A DNA stretch of 64,000 bases from Pseudomonadota bacterium (GTDB lineage: Bacteria; Pseudomonadota; Gammaproteobacteria; Steroidobacterales; Steroidobacteraceae): contig JAJYAM010000003.1 of assembly GCA_021779535.1 (NCBI GenBank), positions 23,501 through 87,500 of the forward strand, in the 5' to 3' direction. Shown piece after piece: positions 40,561 through 49,507 of this stretch (positions are counted from its first letter, which is position 1; each line of letters opens with the position of its first letter). The notes beneath the pieces were generated by a model that had not been told where the DNA came from, did no database searches, and worked only from the letters and a program-made list of their open reading frames with translations. The position numbers and the translations under genes are program-made.

Positions 40561-41677
40561 GCGGCCGCCCGAGCGAACGCCACGCGCCGACGACGTCGTC
40601 GACGGCTATCGCGAGCATCGTCGCCTCGGCGCCCGCCTCTCGGCGAATCAGCCGGACCGGCGCGCCGGCGGCACCACGCGGCCGATACAGGGACGGCGAA
40701 GCCCGTCCGAACAGCACGATCGTGGGACAGCCCACCGCCGCGGCGGCGTGCGCCGGACCCGAGTCCACCGAAATCAACGCCTCGGCACGTTCCAGCAAGG
40801 CGATCAACCGGCCGACCGGCAGATCGTCCGCGACGTTGTGCACCCGTGCGACACCCGCGAGCGCGGTGATTTCCTCGTTCAACGCGAACTCCGGACCGGT
40901 GCCGAGCAGCAAGATTCGCGCGTCCGCAGGCTCGTCGGCGATCGCGCGGATCACCGCGGCCCAGCGCTCGCTCGGCCAGTACTTGGGATTCGGCGCCAGC
41001 CTGCGCAAGCCGCGCCGCATCGTGCGCTTGTTGCCGGCCTGGATCAGGACCAGCGGTGCGCCGGCGAGGCCGCGGCGCTCGAGCCAGGCCGCGAGCGCGC
41101 GGCGCTCCGCGTCCGCGACCACGAGCTCGCAGCCATCGCGGTCCGTGAAGCGCCCTGGCGGGTCGCGATGCGACCAGAGCGGCGGCGTGACCGCGGCGAT
41201 CCGCCGCCATTGCTCGGTCGCGTGTTCGCCGGCGAGCAGCGGATGGTCACGGACGTCGACGACCGCGCGGGCCGGCACCCCGGCCCGTGCGAGCAGCGCC
41301 CGCATCGGCTCGCTGTCGTCGCACAGCCAGGTCGCGGTGACGCCGCGGGCTCGCAACCATCGCACCAACCGGCGCTGATCGGGCGCGAGCCAGTACGGGG
41401 TCTTGCGGCTGCGCAAGACGAACACCTCGCCGACCCCGGGTTGTCCGGCGAGCAGCGGCTCGCTCCACGGCCCCGACGTGACGACGTCGACCGGCCGGCC
41501 CCAGCGCGCGTGAAGCTCGCGAATCAGCGCCGTCAGCAACACCATGTCGCCGAAGGCGCCGCAACGCACGGCCAGCGGTCGGTCACCGCCGGTCGCGGGG
41601 CCGGGGTGGCTCGCGCCGCCAAGGCGACCATCCGGCTCCAGAGTAATGCTATCCTCGTCGCGCTTATCGCGCTTCAT
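40529..41677 (-). CDS. family 9 glycosyltransferase (heptosyltransferase-like)
   Basis: A 382-residue GT-B fold protein related to ADP-heptose:LPS heptosyltransferases. The N-terminal domain starts near residue 35 (PLAVRCGAFGDMVLLTALIREL), which has the GAFGDM variant of the usual GxxGD motif. The C-terminal donor domain shows LVLIQAGNKRT and the conserved ISVDSGPAHAAAAVGCPTIVLFG near residue 315. It probably transfers a sugar to LPS or another envelope glycan. The first ~34 residues are polar and not conserved in appearance, so the true start may be later. Only 26 bases separate its start from the divergent coaX start. Confidence 0.82.
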   Translation of the reverse strand: MKRDKRDEDSITLEPDGRLGGASHPGPATGGDRPLAVRCGAFGDMVLLTALIRELHARWGRPVDVVTSGPWSEPLLAGQPGVGEVFVLRSRKTPYWLAPDQRRLVRWLRARGVTATWLCDDSEPMRALLARAGVPARAVVDVRDHPLLAGEHATEQWRRIAAVTPPLWSHRDPPGRFTDRDGCELVVADAERRALAAWLERRGLAGAPLVLIQAGNKRTMRRGLRRLAPNPKYWPSERWAAVIRAIADEPADARILLLGTGPEFALNEEITALAGVARVHNVADDLPVGRLIALLERAEALISVDSGPAHAAAAVGCPTIVLFGRASPSLYRPRGAAGAPVRLIRREAGAEATMLAIAVDDVVGAWRSLGRPLSASPASYRP

Positions 41678-41703
41678 GGTGCCAGCAAGGCGGTCATTCG
41701 CGC

Positions 41704-42459
41704 ATGATACTCGTGATCGACGTCGGCAATACCCGCATCAAGTGGGCATGGTTGACGAGCAGCGGCCTGTCGAACCCGCAATCGATCGTCCACCGCGGTG
41801 CGAAGCCGAAGATGTGGCGCGCGGCGCTGTTCGACACCGGACAGAAGCCCGAGCGGGTGCTGATCTCGAACATCGCCGGCGATGCGATCGGCAAGACGCT
41901 GCACCGGCTCACCAAGAGACACTACGGCATCAAAACCCAGTTCGTTCGGGCGGAGCGCCGGCATCAGGACCTGACCAACGGCTACCAGGATCCGGATCTG
42001 CTCGGCGCCGATCGTTGGCTCGCGATGATCGGCGCGTGGACGATCGCACACGCGCCGCTGTGCGTCGTCGATGCGGGTACGGCGGTCACGGTCGACTGCG
42101 TCGATGCCGGCGGCCAGCATCTCGGCGGCTTGATCGCACCCGGGATCCACATGATGCGCGAGGCCTTGCTCACGAAGACCAGCGACATCGCCAAGGCGGT
42201 CGAACTCAGCCAGCCGTCGATGGCCGGCGCACTCGCGAACAACACGATCGGCGCGGTGTCGCGCGGAGCGGTGTTCGCGCTCGCCAGCATGGCCGACCGG
42301 GTCGTCGATACGATCATCGATACCACCGGCACGCGGCCGCGGGTGTTCATCACCGGCGGCGATGCCGGAATGATCTCCGCGGTGATGCGCAATCGCGGTG
42401 AGCAGGTCCCCGATCTCGTGCTGCAGGGCCTCGCCGCGATCGCAGCCCAGTCGCGTTGA
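41704..42459 (+). CDS. coaX: type III pantothenate kinase CoaX
   Basis: A 251-residue ASKHA-fold kinase that starts coenzyme A synthesis by phosphorylating pantothenate. The phosphate-binding motif is IDVGNTRIKW (Asp6), the pantothenate-binding GADRW is near residue 100, and the second nucleotide motif CVVDAGTAVTVDCVDA is near 122. A GGLIAPG stretch follows. Length and motifs match the family. In relatives as I recall them, coaX often sits beside birA; here birA is about 13 kb away. A -10-like TATCCT at 41651-41656 lies inside the divergent glycosyltransferase frame. Confidence 0.93.
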   Translation: MILVIDVGNTRIKWAWLTSSGLSNPQSIVHRGAKPKMWRAALFDTGQKPERVLISNIAGDAIGKTLHRLTKRHYGIKTQFVRAERRHQDLTNGYQDPDLLGADRWLAMIGAWTIAHAPLCVVDAGTAVTVDCVDAGGQHLGGLIAPGIHMMREALLTKTSDIAKAVELSQPSMAGALANNTIGAVSRGAVFALASMADRVVDTIIDTTGTRPRVFITGGDAGMISAVMRNRGEQVPDLVLQGLAAIAAQSR

Positions 42460-42485
42460 GCCCGCGGGCGCCGGCCCGCGGCGTC

Positions 42486-43154
42486 TCAAAACCGGTAACC
42501 GACCTCGATCGGCACGAACTCGATCGGCGTCGATGCGCTGACCCGGTTGTAGCGCGCCTCGATGAACCAGGAGTCGCCCGAAGGCAGCGCGAATTCCAGG
42601 CCGGCGCCGACGTTCCAGCCGAATTTCGTCGTGTCGTGCGCAACCACGACCGCGTTGCCGTAGCCGAAGCCGCCGTCGCAGAACCCCCAGAACGGGTCGC
42701 AGTAATAGTACCCGCCGTAGTTCGGCACGGTCTGGGTGAGTTCGAGCCGCGTGTGGTAGACGCCGACCCCCGCGAGTCCGTACGCGCGGACCCCGTAGAC
42801 GATCGGGACGTGCAGCACCGCATCACCGGTCAGTGACCACAGCTGCACGGTGCCGCCGTCGATCTGGAAGTTGGTACCCTGCTGGCCGAGGTTGATCAAC
42901 CTGTTCGACGCGTCGTGGCCGGCGTAGGACAGGTCGAAACGCCAGGTGAGCGGGCTCGTCGCCGAAGGCACCAGCGTGAGGCCCCCGCCGATCGCGTATC
43001 CGCCCTGCAGATAGTCCGAGGTCGTGCCGATCGGCTCGCTGACGCCGCCCATCACGTGCCAGTGCGCGCCGGGCGAATCGGCGAAAGGGTCCGCCGCATT
43101 CGCCGCGCCCACGGCGAAGATCAGCAGCATCGCGGCGATCGAGGTCTTGATCAT
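42486..43154 (-). CDS. outer-membrane beta-barrel protein
   Basis: A 222-residue exported protein with a clear signal peptide (MIKTSIAAMLLIFAVGAANA). The mature part is made of alternating strands rich in Gly, Tyr and aromatic residues and ends in VGYRF. A C-terminal Phe is the usual outer-membrane insertion signal. It looks like a small 8-stranded OmpW/OmpX-type barrel. Residues around 130-150 hold an unusual Tyr/Phe/Cys-rich loop (GGYYYCDPFWGFCDGGFGYG) with two Cys that could pair. The ATG at 43154 has GGAGG in front. It lies 31 bases after the DUF3443 gene, so it is probably the third gene of the DUF2844-DUF3443 operon. Confidence 0.8.
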   Translation of the reverse strand: MIKTSIAAMLLIFAVGAANAADPFADSPGAHWHVMGGVSEPIGTTSDYLQGGYAIGGGLTLVPSATSPLTWRFDLSYAGHDASNRLINLGQQGTNFQIDGGTVQLWSLTGDAVLHVPIVYGVRAYGLAGVGVYHTRLELTQTVPNYGGYYYCDPFWGFCDGGFGYGNAVVVAHDTTKFGWNVGAGLEFALPSGDSWFIEARYNRVSASTPIEFVPIEVGYRF

Positions 43155-43185
43155 CGTGAAGTCCTCCACTCGAGGCTGCGTTCGG

Positions 43186-44460
43186 TCAGAAGCCGACCCA
43201 GGGTCCGGGGACGCCCGCGGCGGTATTCGACTCGAACGCGACGTAGACGGAACGACCGTAGAAGAACGGCAGGCCCCAGTCGAATGCGCCCGACAAGCTC
43301 GATCCCGCGGGGCCCGCGAGATTGGGCAGTACCGCGTCGTTGGTCGCGAAATCGGTCAGCGCGTTGTCGACCGAGAACGCGACGGAGGTGCTGGCGCCGT
43401 TCTGACCCTGGATCAAGCCCTGGAACGTCTCGGTCGACGCCGGGCAATAGAACGACGCCAGGTTCGTGCAGGTCGGGATCGTGTCGTCGGTGAAGAAGTA
43501 CGCGTTGGAACCGCTGTCGATGAAGCTCGAGGCATAGTTGGCGCCGTTGAACGTGGTCGACAGGGTTCCGTAGGTCGGATCGAGCGTGTAGATCCCCGCG
43601 CTCGCCGGGAGCGCGTTGTCGGGTTGCGTTCCGATCCCGAATATCAGCGTGCCCGCGAGCGTCGCCGTCGGCGACAGCACGGCCGGGAGATCGATCACGA
43701 CGCCGTTGTTGTCCGCGGCGAACAACGACACCGGATTCTGGACCTGGGAGTTCAGCGTGACCGCGACCGGTGCGCAGGTCCCCGTCGGCGGGCAATCATA
43801 GTAGGTGCCGGTGACCGCGCCGGCCGCGCAGGCGGCACCGCAATCGGTCAGGAAGTTGCCGATTCCGAGGATCCCGTTCGCGCCGAAGGATTGCACCGTG
43901 TTCTCCGCCGGGCCCTGCACGCAGGACGCGGGAACCGTCGCGGCCGCCGGGTCGCCGATCACCTGGACCGGCAGCGACGCGGCCGTCTCGTTGCCGACGA
44001 CGAGATCGGCGGTGCGGACCGTGCCCCAGCTGTAGCCGTCGGCGAACTGGGTGCATTCATCGAGCGGATGTCCGTAGAGATCCGCCGATTGCGGCATATC
44101 CGCGGCTTGCAGACCGGTGCCGAGCACCGACGCGAGCACCCGGAATCCGGTCGAACCCGTGTCGACCTGGACGTGGTCGATCGTCTGGCATTGGGTGGTG
44201 CTGCCCGGCGCGCACAGCGTCACGGTCGTGTACAGCATGTTGTTCGAACCGCCGGCGGCCGGCGGGCCTTGATCGACGACGACGGGCACCGTGTTCAAGC
44301 CCGGCGTTCCGCCGCCACCGCCCCCACCGCCCGATCCGCCGCCACTGACGCCCGCGAAACCTCCCGACGATCCGCCGCCGCAGGCGGCCAACAGGCCGCA
44401 ACCGGCGACGACGAGGGCGGCGAGCACGCCGCGGGACACGATCGACCATGAACTACGCAT
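43186..44460 (-). CDS. DUF3443 lipoprotein with paired aspartic-protease-like motifs
   Basis: A 424-residue lipoprotein. The signal ends at a lipobox, LLAAC with Cys27 (an alternative VAGC gives Cys21), followed by a Ser/Gly linker (residues 28-52). Two motifs resemble pepsin-type active sites: VDTGSTGFRV with Asp100 and IDSGSNAYFF with Asp315. The spacing of 215 residues and the late segment GLPFFYGRSVYVAFE also agree with a two-lobed aspartic protease. Ten or more Cys residues suggest disulphides. DUF3443 has no assigned activity that I know of. The ATG at 44460 follows AGGAAG. It is preceded by a DUF2844 gene and followed by an outer-membrane barrel gene. Confidence 0.85.
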   Translation of the reverse strand: MRSSWSIVSRGVLAALVVAGCGLLAACGGGSSGGFAGVSGGGSGGGGGGGGTPGLNTVPVVVDQGPPAAGGSNNMLYTTVTLCAPGSTTQCQTIDHVQVDTGSTGFRVLASVLGTGLQAADMPQSADLYGHPLDECTQFADGYSWGTVRTADLVVGNETAASLPVQVIGDPAAATVPASCVQGPAENTVQSFGANGILGIGNFLTDCGAACAAGAVTGTYYDCPPTGTCAPVAVTLNSQVQNPVSLFAADNNGVVIDLPAVLSPTATLAGTLIFGIGTQPDNALPASAGIYTLDPTYGTLSTTFNGANYASSFIDSGSNAYFFTDDTIPTCTNLASFYCPASTETFQGLIQGQNGASTSVAFSVDNALTDFATNDAVLPNLAGPAGSSLSGAFDWGLPFFYGRSVYVAFESNTAAGVPGPWVGF

Positions 44461-44482
44461 TCGACGACTTCCTGAAGTGCTG

Positions 44483-44980
44483 TCAGCGCAAATCGGCTTT
44501 GGTGACGCCGCTCGGCATCCGGTTCGGGAGGTACGCGCGGCCGTAGGCGACGCGCTGGAACCGCACCACCGAGAGCACGAGATCCGGCGCATGGACCGTG
44601 ACGAGGTGATGCCCGGTCCGATGCTGTGCGGCCGCGGCGACGTAACGATCGTAGTAACCACCGAGCAGGGTCTTGAGATCGGGACTGCGGGGACCGTGCC
44701 AGGTCACCGCGAACACGGTGCCGGCACGGTCGGCGTATTCACGCACCACGCCGCCGGCCGGATCGGCGATCCGGTGCACGTCGTAGGACTGCATCGGCGT
44801 GGTCGACGATTGGTTCCCCCGCATCGCGATTCGATCCCTCGCGATCGAGGCGGTCGTGTCGCCGAGCGCCGCGGATGCCGGTCGCGCGAGCGAGAGCGCC
44901 AGGAGGCAGGCGAGCGATGCGCCGAGGACCCGCGCACTGGAGGGCGACCGAAGCCGCGTTGGATTGCTGCCCACCGTCAT
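44483..44980 (-). CDS. DUF2844 domain exported protein
   Basis: A 165-residue exported protein with a signal peptide ending in RPASAALG, the N-terminal ALG being common in DUF2844 proteins. The body has the family pattern: SYDVHRIADPAGGVVREYADRAGTVFAVTWHGPRSPDLKTLLGGYY. No function is known. The ATG at 44980 has GGAGGAGG in front, which decides against a longer start at 45001. It is the first gene of a minus-strand operon with the DUF3443 lipoprotein (22 bases on) and the outer-membrane barrel protein. DUF2844 and DUF3443 are, as I recall, usual neighbours in other proteobacteria. Confidence 0.85.
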   Translation of the reverse strand: MTVGSNPTRLRSPSSARVLGASLACLLALSLARPASAALGDTTASIARDRIAMRGNQSSTTPMQSYDVHRIADPAGGVVREYADRAGTVFAVTWHGPRSPDLKTLLGGYYDRYVAAAAQHRTGHHLVTVHAPDLVLSVVRFQRVAYGRAYLPNRMPSGVTKADLR

Positions 44981-45139
44981 CGCCCTGCCTCCTCCGGTCA
45001 AACCGGATGCCCATCGCCAGTTGGACCATCACCCGTCCCGGCCGGTTCCTTGAATTTCGCGCGAGCGGCACCATTTTTTGCTGCGGGTGCCCGGGCATCG
45101 GCGCGGGTGTCGAGGATAGTCTAGCGGGGACGAAACGCC

Positions 45140-45577
45140 ATGGCGGATTCTTTGCACGTCGTCTGCGGATATTGTGACGCGGTCGTCGGACTCCCGGCCG
45201 CGCGCCTCGGCGACGGGCCGCGGTGCCCGCGCTGTCACCATGCGTTGTTCGAAGGCAAGCCGCTGGCGTTGAAGTCCGCGAACTTCGACCTTCACGTCGC
45301 GCGCAACGACCTGCCCCTGGTCGTCGATTTCTGGGCGACCTGGTGCGGCCCCTGCCAGATGATGGCGCCGTTCTTCGAGCAAGCCGCGCGGCAGCTCGAA
45401 CCCCGGTTCCGGTTCGCGAAACTCGATACCGACGCGGAATCCGCGCCGGCTCAACGGTACGGGATTCGCAGCATCCCGACCCTGATCGTGTTCCGCGGCG
45501 GCCGCGAGTTCGCGCGCCAGTCGGGTGCGATGGACGCGGGCCAGCTGACGCGCTGGCTCGAAGCGGCGACCGCGTGA
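45140..45577 (+). CDS. trxC: thioredoxin 2 (TrxC-like) with N-terminal zinc finger
   Basis: A 145-residue thioredoxin of the TrxC type. Cys9, Cys12, Cys29 and Cys32 form the N-terminal zinc module (VVCGYCD and PRCPRCH). The thioredoxin domain has the active site Trp68-Cys69-Gly-Pro-Cys72 (WATWCGPCQMM) and the cis-Pro of SIPTLIVF. TrxC proteins reduce cytoplasmic disulphides and are linked to oxidative stress, the zinc finger acting as a redox switch. The upstream 138 bases are shared with the divergent DUF2844 operon. No OxyR site was recognised by eye. Confidence 0.93.
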   Translation: MADSLHVVCGYCDAVVGLPAARLGDGPRCPRCHHALFEGKPLALKSANFDLHVARNDLPLVVDFWATWCGPCQMMAPFFEQAARQLEPRFRFAKLDTDAESAPAQRYGIRSIPTLIVFRGGREFARQSGAMDAGQLTRWLEAATA

Positions 45578-45638
45578 TGCTTCACGGCGCCCCCCGGCGA
45601 TTCACGAGGTGCGTCGTCCGATCCGGATCGCGCGCGGT

Positions 45639-45857
45639 CTAGCGTTTCTTGACGAGTCCGAGCACCACGAGCACGCAACCCGCGCCGAGGGCGGCGCCGC
45701 CGACCCATGGGGGCACGGTTTTCTCGCTGCGCACCTGGGCCTCGAACCCGCCGAATTTCAGCACGCTTTGCTCGCTCGAATAAGTCAGCGGCTTGATCAA
45801 CAGGTACAGTCCGGCCGCCACCAGAAGCGCACCGGCGATCGTCATCGTTCGAGTCAT
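45639..45857 (-). CDS. small two-helix membrane protein, unknown function
   Basis: A 72-residue protein with two hydrophobic helices (about residues 5-20 and 49-67) joined by a polar loop (TYSSEQSVLKFGGFEAQVRSEKTVPPW). The tail ends in KKR. The start at 45857 is preferred to a longer one at 45896 because the hydrophobic helix then begins at the N-terminus, but no strong ribosome site decides it. Similar short proteins are widespread in proteobacteria without a known job. It is convergent with trxC and divergent from the polyphosphate kinase gene. Confidence 0.7.
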   Translation of the reverse strand: MTRTMTIAGALLVAAGLYLLIKPLTYSSEQSVLKFGGFEAQVRSEKTVPPWVGGAALGAGCVLVVLGLVKKR

Positions 45858-46006
45858 CGTTGCTGTCGCCCGCTCGTTGGCCCATCCCGGCGCCATTGTA
45901 GCGCGCCCGCCCCGTCGAGCGGCGTCGCGCGCCGCGATTGCCGCGCCCTCCCCCGCGCGGTAGTCTCGGCGACGAGCCGAGGTTCGGCGGCCTGTCGGGA
46001 GCGACG

Positions 46007-46876
46007 ATGCACATCGACCCGGAACGATTTCGCGTCACCGAGGGGGCGGCGGTGAACTTGAAGAAATGGCCGACGCGGATCGCGCCGGTCTACTCGAGCG
46101 ACGCCCACTATCAACGGATTCTGCACGAGCACGTCGCGGCGCTGAGCGCCCAGCAGGCGCGGTTGTACGCCTCGGCGAGCCACGCGCTGCTGCTGATCTT
46201 CCAGGCGATGGACGCGGCGGGCAAGGATGGCGCGATCGCGCACGTGATGTCGGGCGTGAACCCGCAGGGGTGCCAGGTGTTCAGCTTCAAGCACCCGAGC
46301 GCGGCCGAGTTGCAACACGACTTTCTGTGGCGGACGACCCGCGATCTGCCGGAGCGCGGCCGCATCGGCATCTTCAACCGCTCCTACTACGAGGAGGTGC
46401 TGATCGTGCGCGTGCATCCGGAAATCCTGCGTAACGAAGGCGTGCCGGATCCCGGCGCCGGTTCGAAGGACGTGTGGCGCCGGCGTTACGAGTCGATCAC
46501 CGACCTGGAGCACCATCTGCACCGCAACGGCACCCGGATCGTGAAGTTCTTCCTGCACCTCTCGAAGGACGAGCAACGACGGCGATTCATCGAGCGGATC
46601 GATCAACCGGACAAGAACTGGAAATTCAGCCGTGCCGACGTCGAGGAGCGCCGGTACTGGAAGCAGTACATGCACGCCTATGAGAAATGCCTCGAGGCCA
46701 CCAGCCGGCGGTTCGCACCATGGTACGTCGTGCCCGCCGACGACAAACGCAACGCCCGCTTGATCGTCTCGAGCGCCATCCTCGAGACGATCCGTGCGTT
46801 GAAGCTCGATTTTCCGCGGGTGAGCCCCGCGCGCCGCCGCGAGCTCAAGGCCTTGCGCGGGGCGCTCGCCCGCTGA
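46007..46876 (+). CDS. polyphosphate kinase 2 (PPK2 family)
   Basis: A 289-residue PPK2 enzyme, which uses polyphosphate to phosphorylate a nucleotide. The Walker A motif is [10 protein letters not shown] near residue 65, the Walker B region is [17 protein letters not shown] near 123-139, and the lid contains [22 protein letters not shown] near 190-211. The single-domain length fits class I enzymes, which usually turn ADP into ATP or GDP into GTP, but the exact nucleotide cannot be fixed from sequence alone. The ATG at 46007 follows GGGAG. It stands alone between divergent and convergent neighbours. Confidence 0.92.
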   Translation: MHIDPERFRVTEGAAVNLKKWPTRIAPVYSSDAHYQRILHEHVAALSAQQARLYASASHALLLIFQAMDAAGKDGAIAHVMSGVNPQGCQVFSFKHPSAAELQHDFLWRTTRDLPERGRIGIFNRSYYEEVLIVRVHPEILRNEGVPDPGAGSKDVWRRRYESITDLEHHLHRNGTRIVKFFLHLSKDEQRRRFIERIDQPDKNWKFSRADVEERRYWKQYMHAYEKCLEATSRRFAPWYVVPADDKRNARLIVSSAILETIRALKLDFPRVSPARRRELKALRGALAR

Positions 46877-46904
46877 GCGCCCGCGGCCGGAGCCGCCGAC
46901 CCCC

Positions 46905-47888
46905 TCACGGCACGAGCACCGCCGCGCCTTCGAACCGGCCCGCACGCAAGTCCTCGAGCGCGTGGTTCGCATCGCGCAACGGATAGCGCGTCGTCTTCGT
47001 CACGAGGCCGATCCGCGACGCGATCGCGAGGAAATCGCGGCCGTCGCGCCGCGTCAGGTTCGCGACCGAGACGAGTTCGCGCTCCTCCCACAACAGCCGG
47101 TACGGAAAGCTCGGCACGTCGCTCATGTGGATCCCCGCGCACACCACCCGTCCTCCCTTGCGCACGGCGGCGAGGGCCGCCGGCACGAGCGCGCCGACCG
47201 GCGCGAACAGGATCGCCGCATCGAGCGGCTCGGGCGGGCGTTGGTCCGATCCGCCGGCCCAGACCGCCCCGAGGGAGCGCGCGAAGCGCTGCGTCGACAC
47301 GTCGCCGGGACGCGTGAACGCATGCACCTCGCGACCCTGCGATTGCGCGACCTGCGCGACGATGTGCGCCGCGGCGCCGAACCCGTACAGGCCGATCCGG
47401 CGCCGCTCGCCCGCGGCGGCGAGCGCCCGCCAACCGATCATTCCCGCGCACAGCAGCGGGGCGATCTCGGCGTCGTCGCCACGCTCGTCGAGCGCGAACG
47501 CAAAGCGCGCGTCGGCGATCACCGCGGTCGCATAGCCGCCATCGCGGGTGTAGCCGGTGAACGACGGCCGATCACAGAGATTTTCCCGGTCGGCCGCGCA
47601 ATAGGCGCAGGTGCCGCAGGTCGAACCGAGCCAGGGCACCCCGACGCGCCGGCCGACCGCGAAACCCTCGGCGCCGGGGCCGATCGCGTCGACCCGACCG
47701 ACGATTTCGTGACCCGGGATCACTCCGGCCTTGGGCGCGGGCAACTCGCCGTCGACGAGGTGCAGATCGGTCCGACACACGCCGCAGGCGCCCACGCGGA
47801 CGCGAATTTGTCCGGGACCTGGTGCGGGATCGGGCCGCTCGATCGCGACGAGCGGCGAGCCGGGCGCCACGAACTGCATCGCGAACAT
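46905..47888 (-). CDS. zinc-dependent alcohol dehydrogenase (MDR superfamily)
   Basis: A 327-residue medium-chain dehydrogenase. Catalytic zinc ligands are Cys38 (GVCRTDLH), His60-Glu61 (PGHEIVG) and probably Cys147 (LLCAGMIGW). Structural zinc ligands are Cys91, Cys94, Cys97 and Cys105 (CGTCAYCAADRENLC). The Rossmann motif is GLYGFGAAAH near 170. The arrangement resembles AdhA/AdhP-type enzymes and the zinc-binding alcohol dehydrogenase family; the substrate is open. The ATG comes one base after the stop of the NAD(P)HX repair gene (TGAGATG), so the two are translated together. A common theme of NAD(P)H turnover is inferred. Confidence 0.9.
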   Translation of the reverse strand: MFAMQFVAPGSPLVAIERPDPAPGPGQIRVRVGACGVCRTDLHLVDGELPAPKAGVIPGHEIVGRVDAIGPGAEGFAVGRRVGVPWLGSTCGTCAYCAADRENLCDRPSFTGYTRDGGYATAVIADARFAFALDERGDDAEIAPLLCAGMIGWRALAAAGERRRIGLYGFGAAAHIVAQVAQSQGREVHAFTRPGDVSTQRFARSLGAVWAGGSDQRPPEPLDAAILFAPVGALVPAALAAVRKGGRVVCAGIHMSDVPSFPYRLLWEERELVSVANLTRRDGRDFLAIASRIGLVTKTTRYPLRDANHALEDLRAGRFEGAAVLVP

Positions 47889-47889
47889 C

Positions 47890-49383
47890 TCACGGTCCTC
47901 GCGTCCGCAGGCGGTGCAGCCGGCGCCAGACTCCCGGGATCCGCTCCGGCAGATCCTCGGCGATGAGCCCGGGGCCGAACGCGGCCGCCGCGGCGCCGTG
48001 CATCCAGACGGCCGCGGCGGCCGCCTTCCACGGCTCCATGCCTTGAGCGAGAAGCCCCGCGACGAGTCCGCCGAGCACGTCACCGGCCCCCGCGGTCGCG
48101 AGCGTCGGCGGCGCGTTCGCGTTGATCGCGACGCGGCCGTCGGGCGCCGCGATCACGGTATCCGATCCCTTCAACACGATCACCGCGCCGCTCGCCGCAG
48201 CCGCGGCGCGCGCACGCGCGAGCTTCACGCCGCCGAAATCGAACACGCGGCGAAACTCGCCCTCATGCGGCGTGATCACGCAGGGGCCGCGGATCGCCCG
48301 CCACAGCGCCGCGGGATCGCCGCCGAACGCGCTGATCGCGTCCGCGTCCAGCACCGCCGGACGGCGGGTCTCGAGTATCGCGGCGACGCGGGTGCGCGTC
48401 TCGGCACCGGCGCCCGAACCCGGGCCGATCAGGATCGAGGAGATCCGCGGGTCCGCGAGCAGCCGCGCGAAGTCATCGGCGGTGTCGACCGGCGCGACCA
48501 TCACGCTCGGCGACGCCATCGCGTAGATCGGCCACGCCACCGCCGGCGCGGCGATCGTCGTCAGGCCCGCGCCGGCGCGCGCCGCGGCCCGCGCGGCCAT
48601 CCGTGCGGCGCCGGTCAACGGGTAACCACCGACGATCAACGCGTGGCCCCGGGAATATTTGTGATCCTCGGTGCCGGGACGCGGCAACCCGTCGATCCAC
48701 AGCGGCGGAGCGTTCTCGAACGCATCGGGCGCGAGCGCGGTCACGATCGACTCGTCGATGCCGATATCGGCCACGACGACCTCGCCGCACAATCGACGAC
48801 CCGGCAGCAACAGGTGGCCCGGCTTCTTGCGCACGAAGGTCACGGTAAGCACCGCGGCCGCGGCGCCGAGATCCTCGCCGGTATCGCCGTCCACGCCGCT
48901 CGGTACGTCGACCGCGACGATCGGCACGCCGCGCCCGTGGGCGGCGGCGAGCGTCTCGAGTGCGGGTCCCTCGAGGGCTCGGCTCAAGCCGGCGCCGAAC
49001 AGCGCGTCGACGACGAGCGCCGCACCGTCCAGCGCATGGGGGCCGATCGCCTCGATCGGTCCATGCCATCGATCCGCCTGCCGCCGCGCGGCGCCGCCGA
49101 GCCGCTCGCGCGTGCCGAGCAGTGCGACGCGAACGGGCCAGCCTCGCTCGGCGAGCCGCCGGGCCACGACCAGGCCGTCGCCGCCGTTGTTGCCCGGTCC
49201 GCAGAGTACGACGACCGGCCGCGCGTCCCAACGCTCCTGGATCCGCCCGGCGACCGCGTCGCCCGCCCGCAGCATCAACTGCTCGATCGACGTTCCGGCC
49301 GCGACCGCCCGCCGGTCCGCCTCGCTCGTGCGGGCGCGATCGAGCAGCGCGCACGGATTTCGATCGCTCGCGGACTCCGCCAT
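47890..49383 (-). CDS. nnr: bifunctional NAD(P)H-hydrate epimerase/dehydratase
   Basis: A 497-residue fusion. Residues 1-215 form the YjeF-N epimerase domain, with LCGPGNNGGDGLVVARRL near 60 and VDALFGAGL near 125. Residues 225-495 form the ribokinase-like dehydratase, with YSRGHALIVGGYPLTGAA, ILIGPGSGAG, CVITPHEGEF and the ATP/ADP site ATAGAGDVLGG near 445. The enzyme repairs damaged NAD(P)HX in the cytoplasm. The start at 49383 precedes a normal YjeF N-terminus. It is divergent from the dioxygenase gene, and the alcohol dehydrogenase gene follows with one base between. Confidence 0.94.
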   Translation of the reverse strand: MAESASDRNPCALLDRARTSEADRRAVAAGTSIEQLMLRAGDAVAGRIQERWDARPVVVLCGPGNNGGDGLVVARRLAERGWPVRVALLGTRERLGGAARRQADRWHGPIEAIGPHALDGAALVVDALFGAGLSRALEGPALETLAAAHGRGVPIVAVDVPSGVDGDTGEDLGAAAAVLTVTFVRKKPGHLLLPGRRLCGEVVVADIGIDESIVTALAPDAFENAPPLWIDGLPRPGTEDHKYSRGHALIVGGYPLTGAARMAARAAARAGAGLTTIAAPAVAWPIYAMASPSVMVAPVDTADDFARLLADPRISSILIGPGSGAGAETRTRVAAILETRRPAVLDADAISAFGGDPAALWRAIRGPCVITPHEGEFRRVFDFGGVKLARARAAAAASGAVIVLKGSDTVIAAPDGRVAINANAPPTLATAGAGDVLGGLVAGLLAQGMEPWKAAAAAVWMHGAAAAAFGPGLIAEDLPERIPGVWRRLHRLRTRGP

Positions 49384-49507
49384 GACCTCGAGTCTAGCAG
49401 TGACGCGCGCGGCGGCGGGATCCGGACTTTTCCGGCTCGACGGTGACGACCGGTTCGCGTTATCGTCCATCGACTGCGGAGACGGCGCGGCGGGCAGGGG
49501 CTTTTCG

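Noticed and set aside
44290..44380. Short GGC/GCC-rich repeats as a possible phase-variation tract
   Set aside because: They encode the Gly/Ser linker behind the lipobox of the DUF3443 protein with mixed codons, and there is no long uniform repeat.
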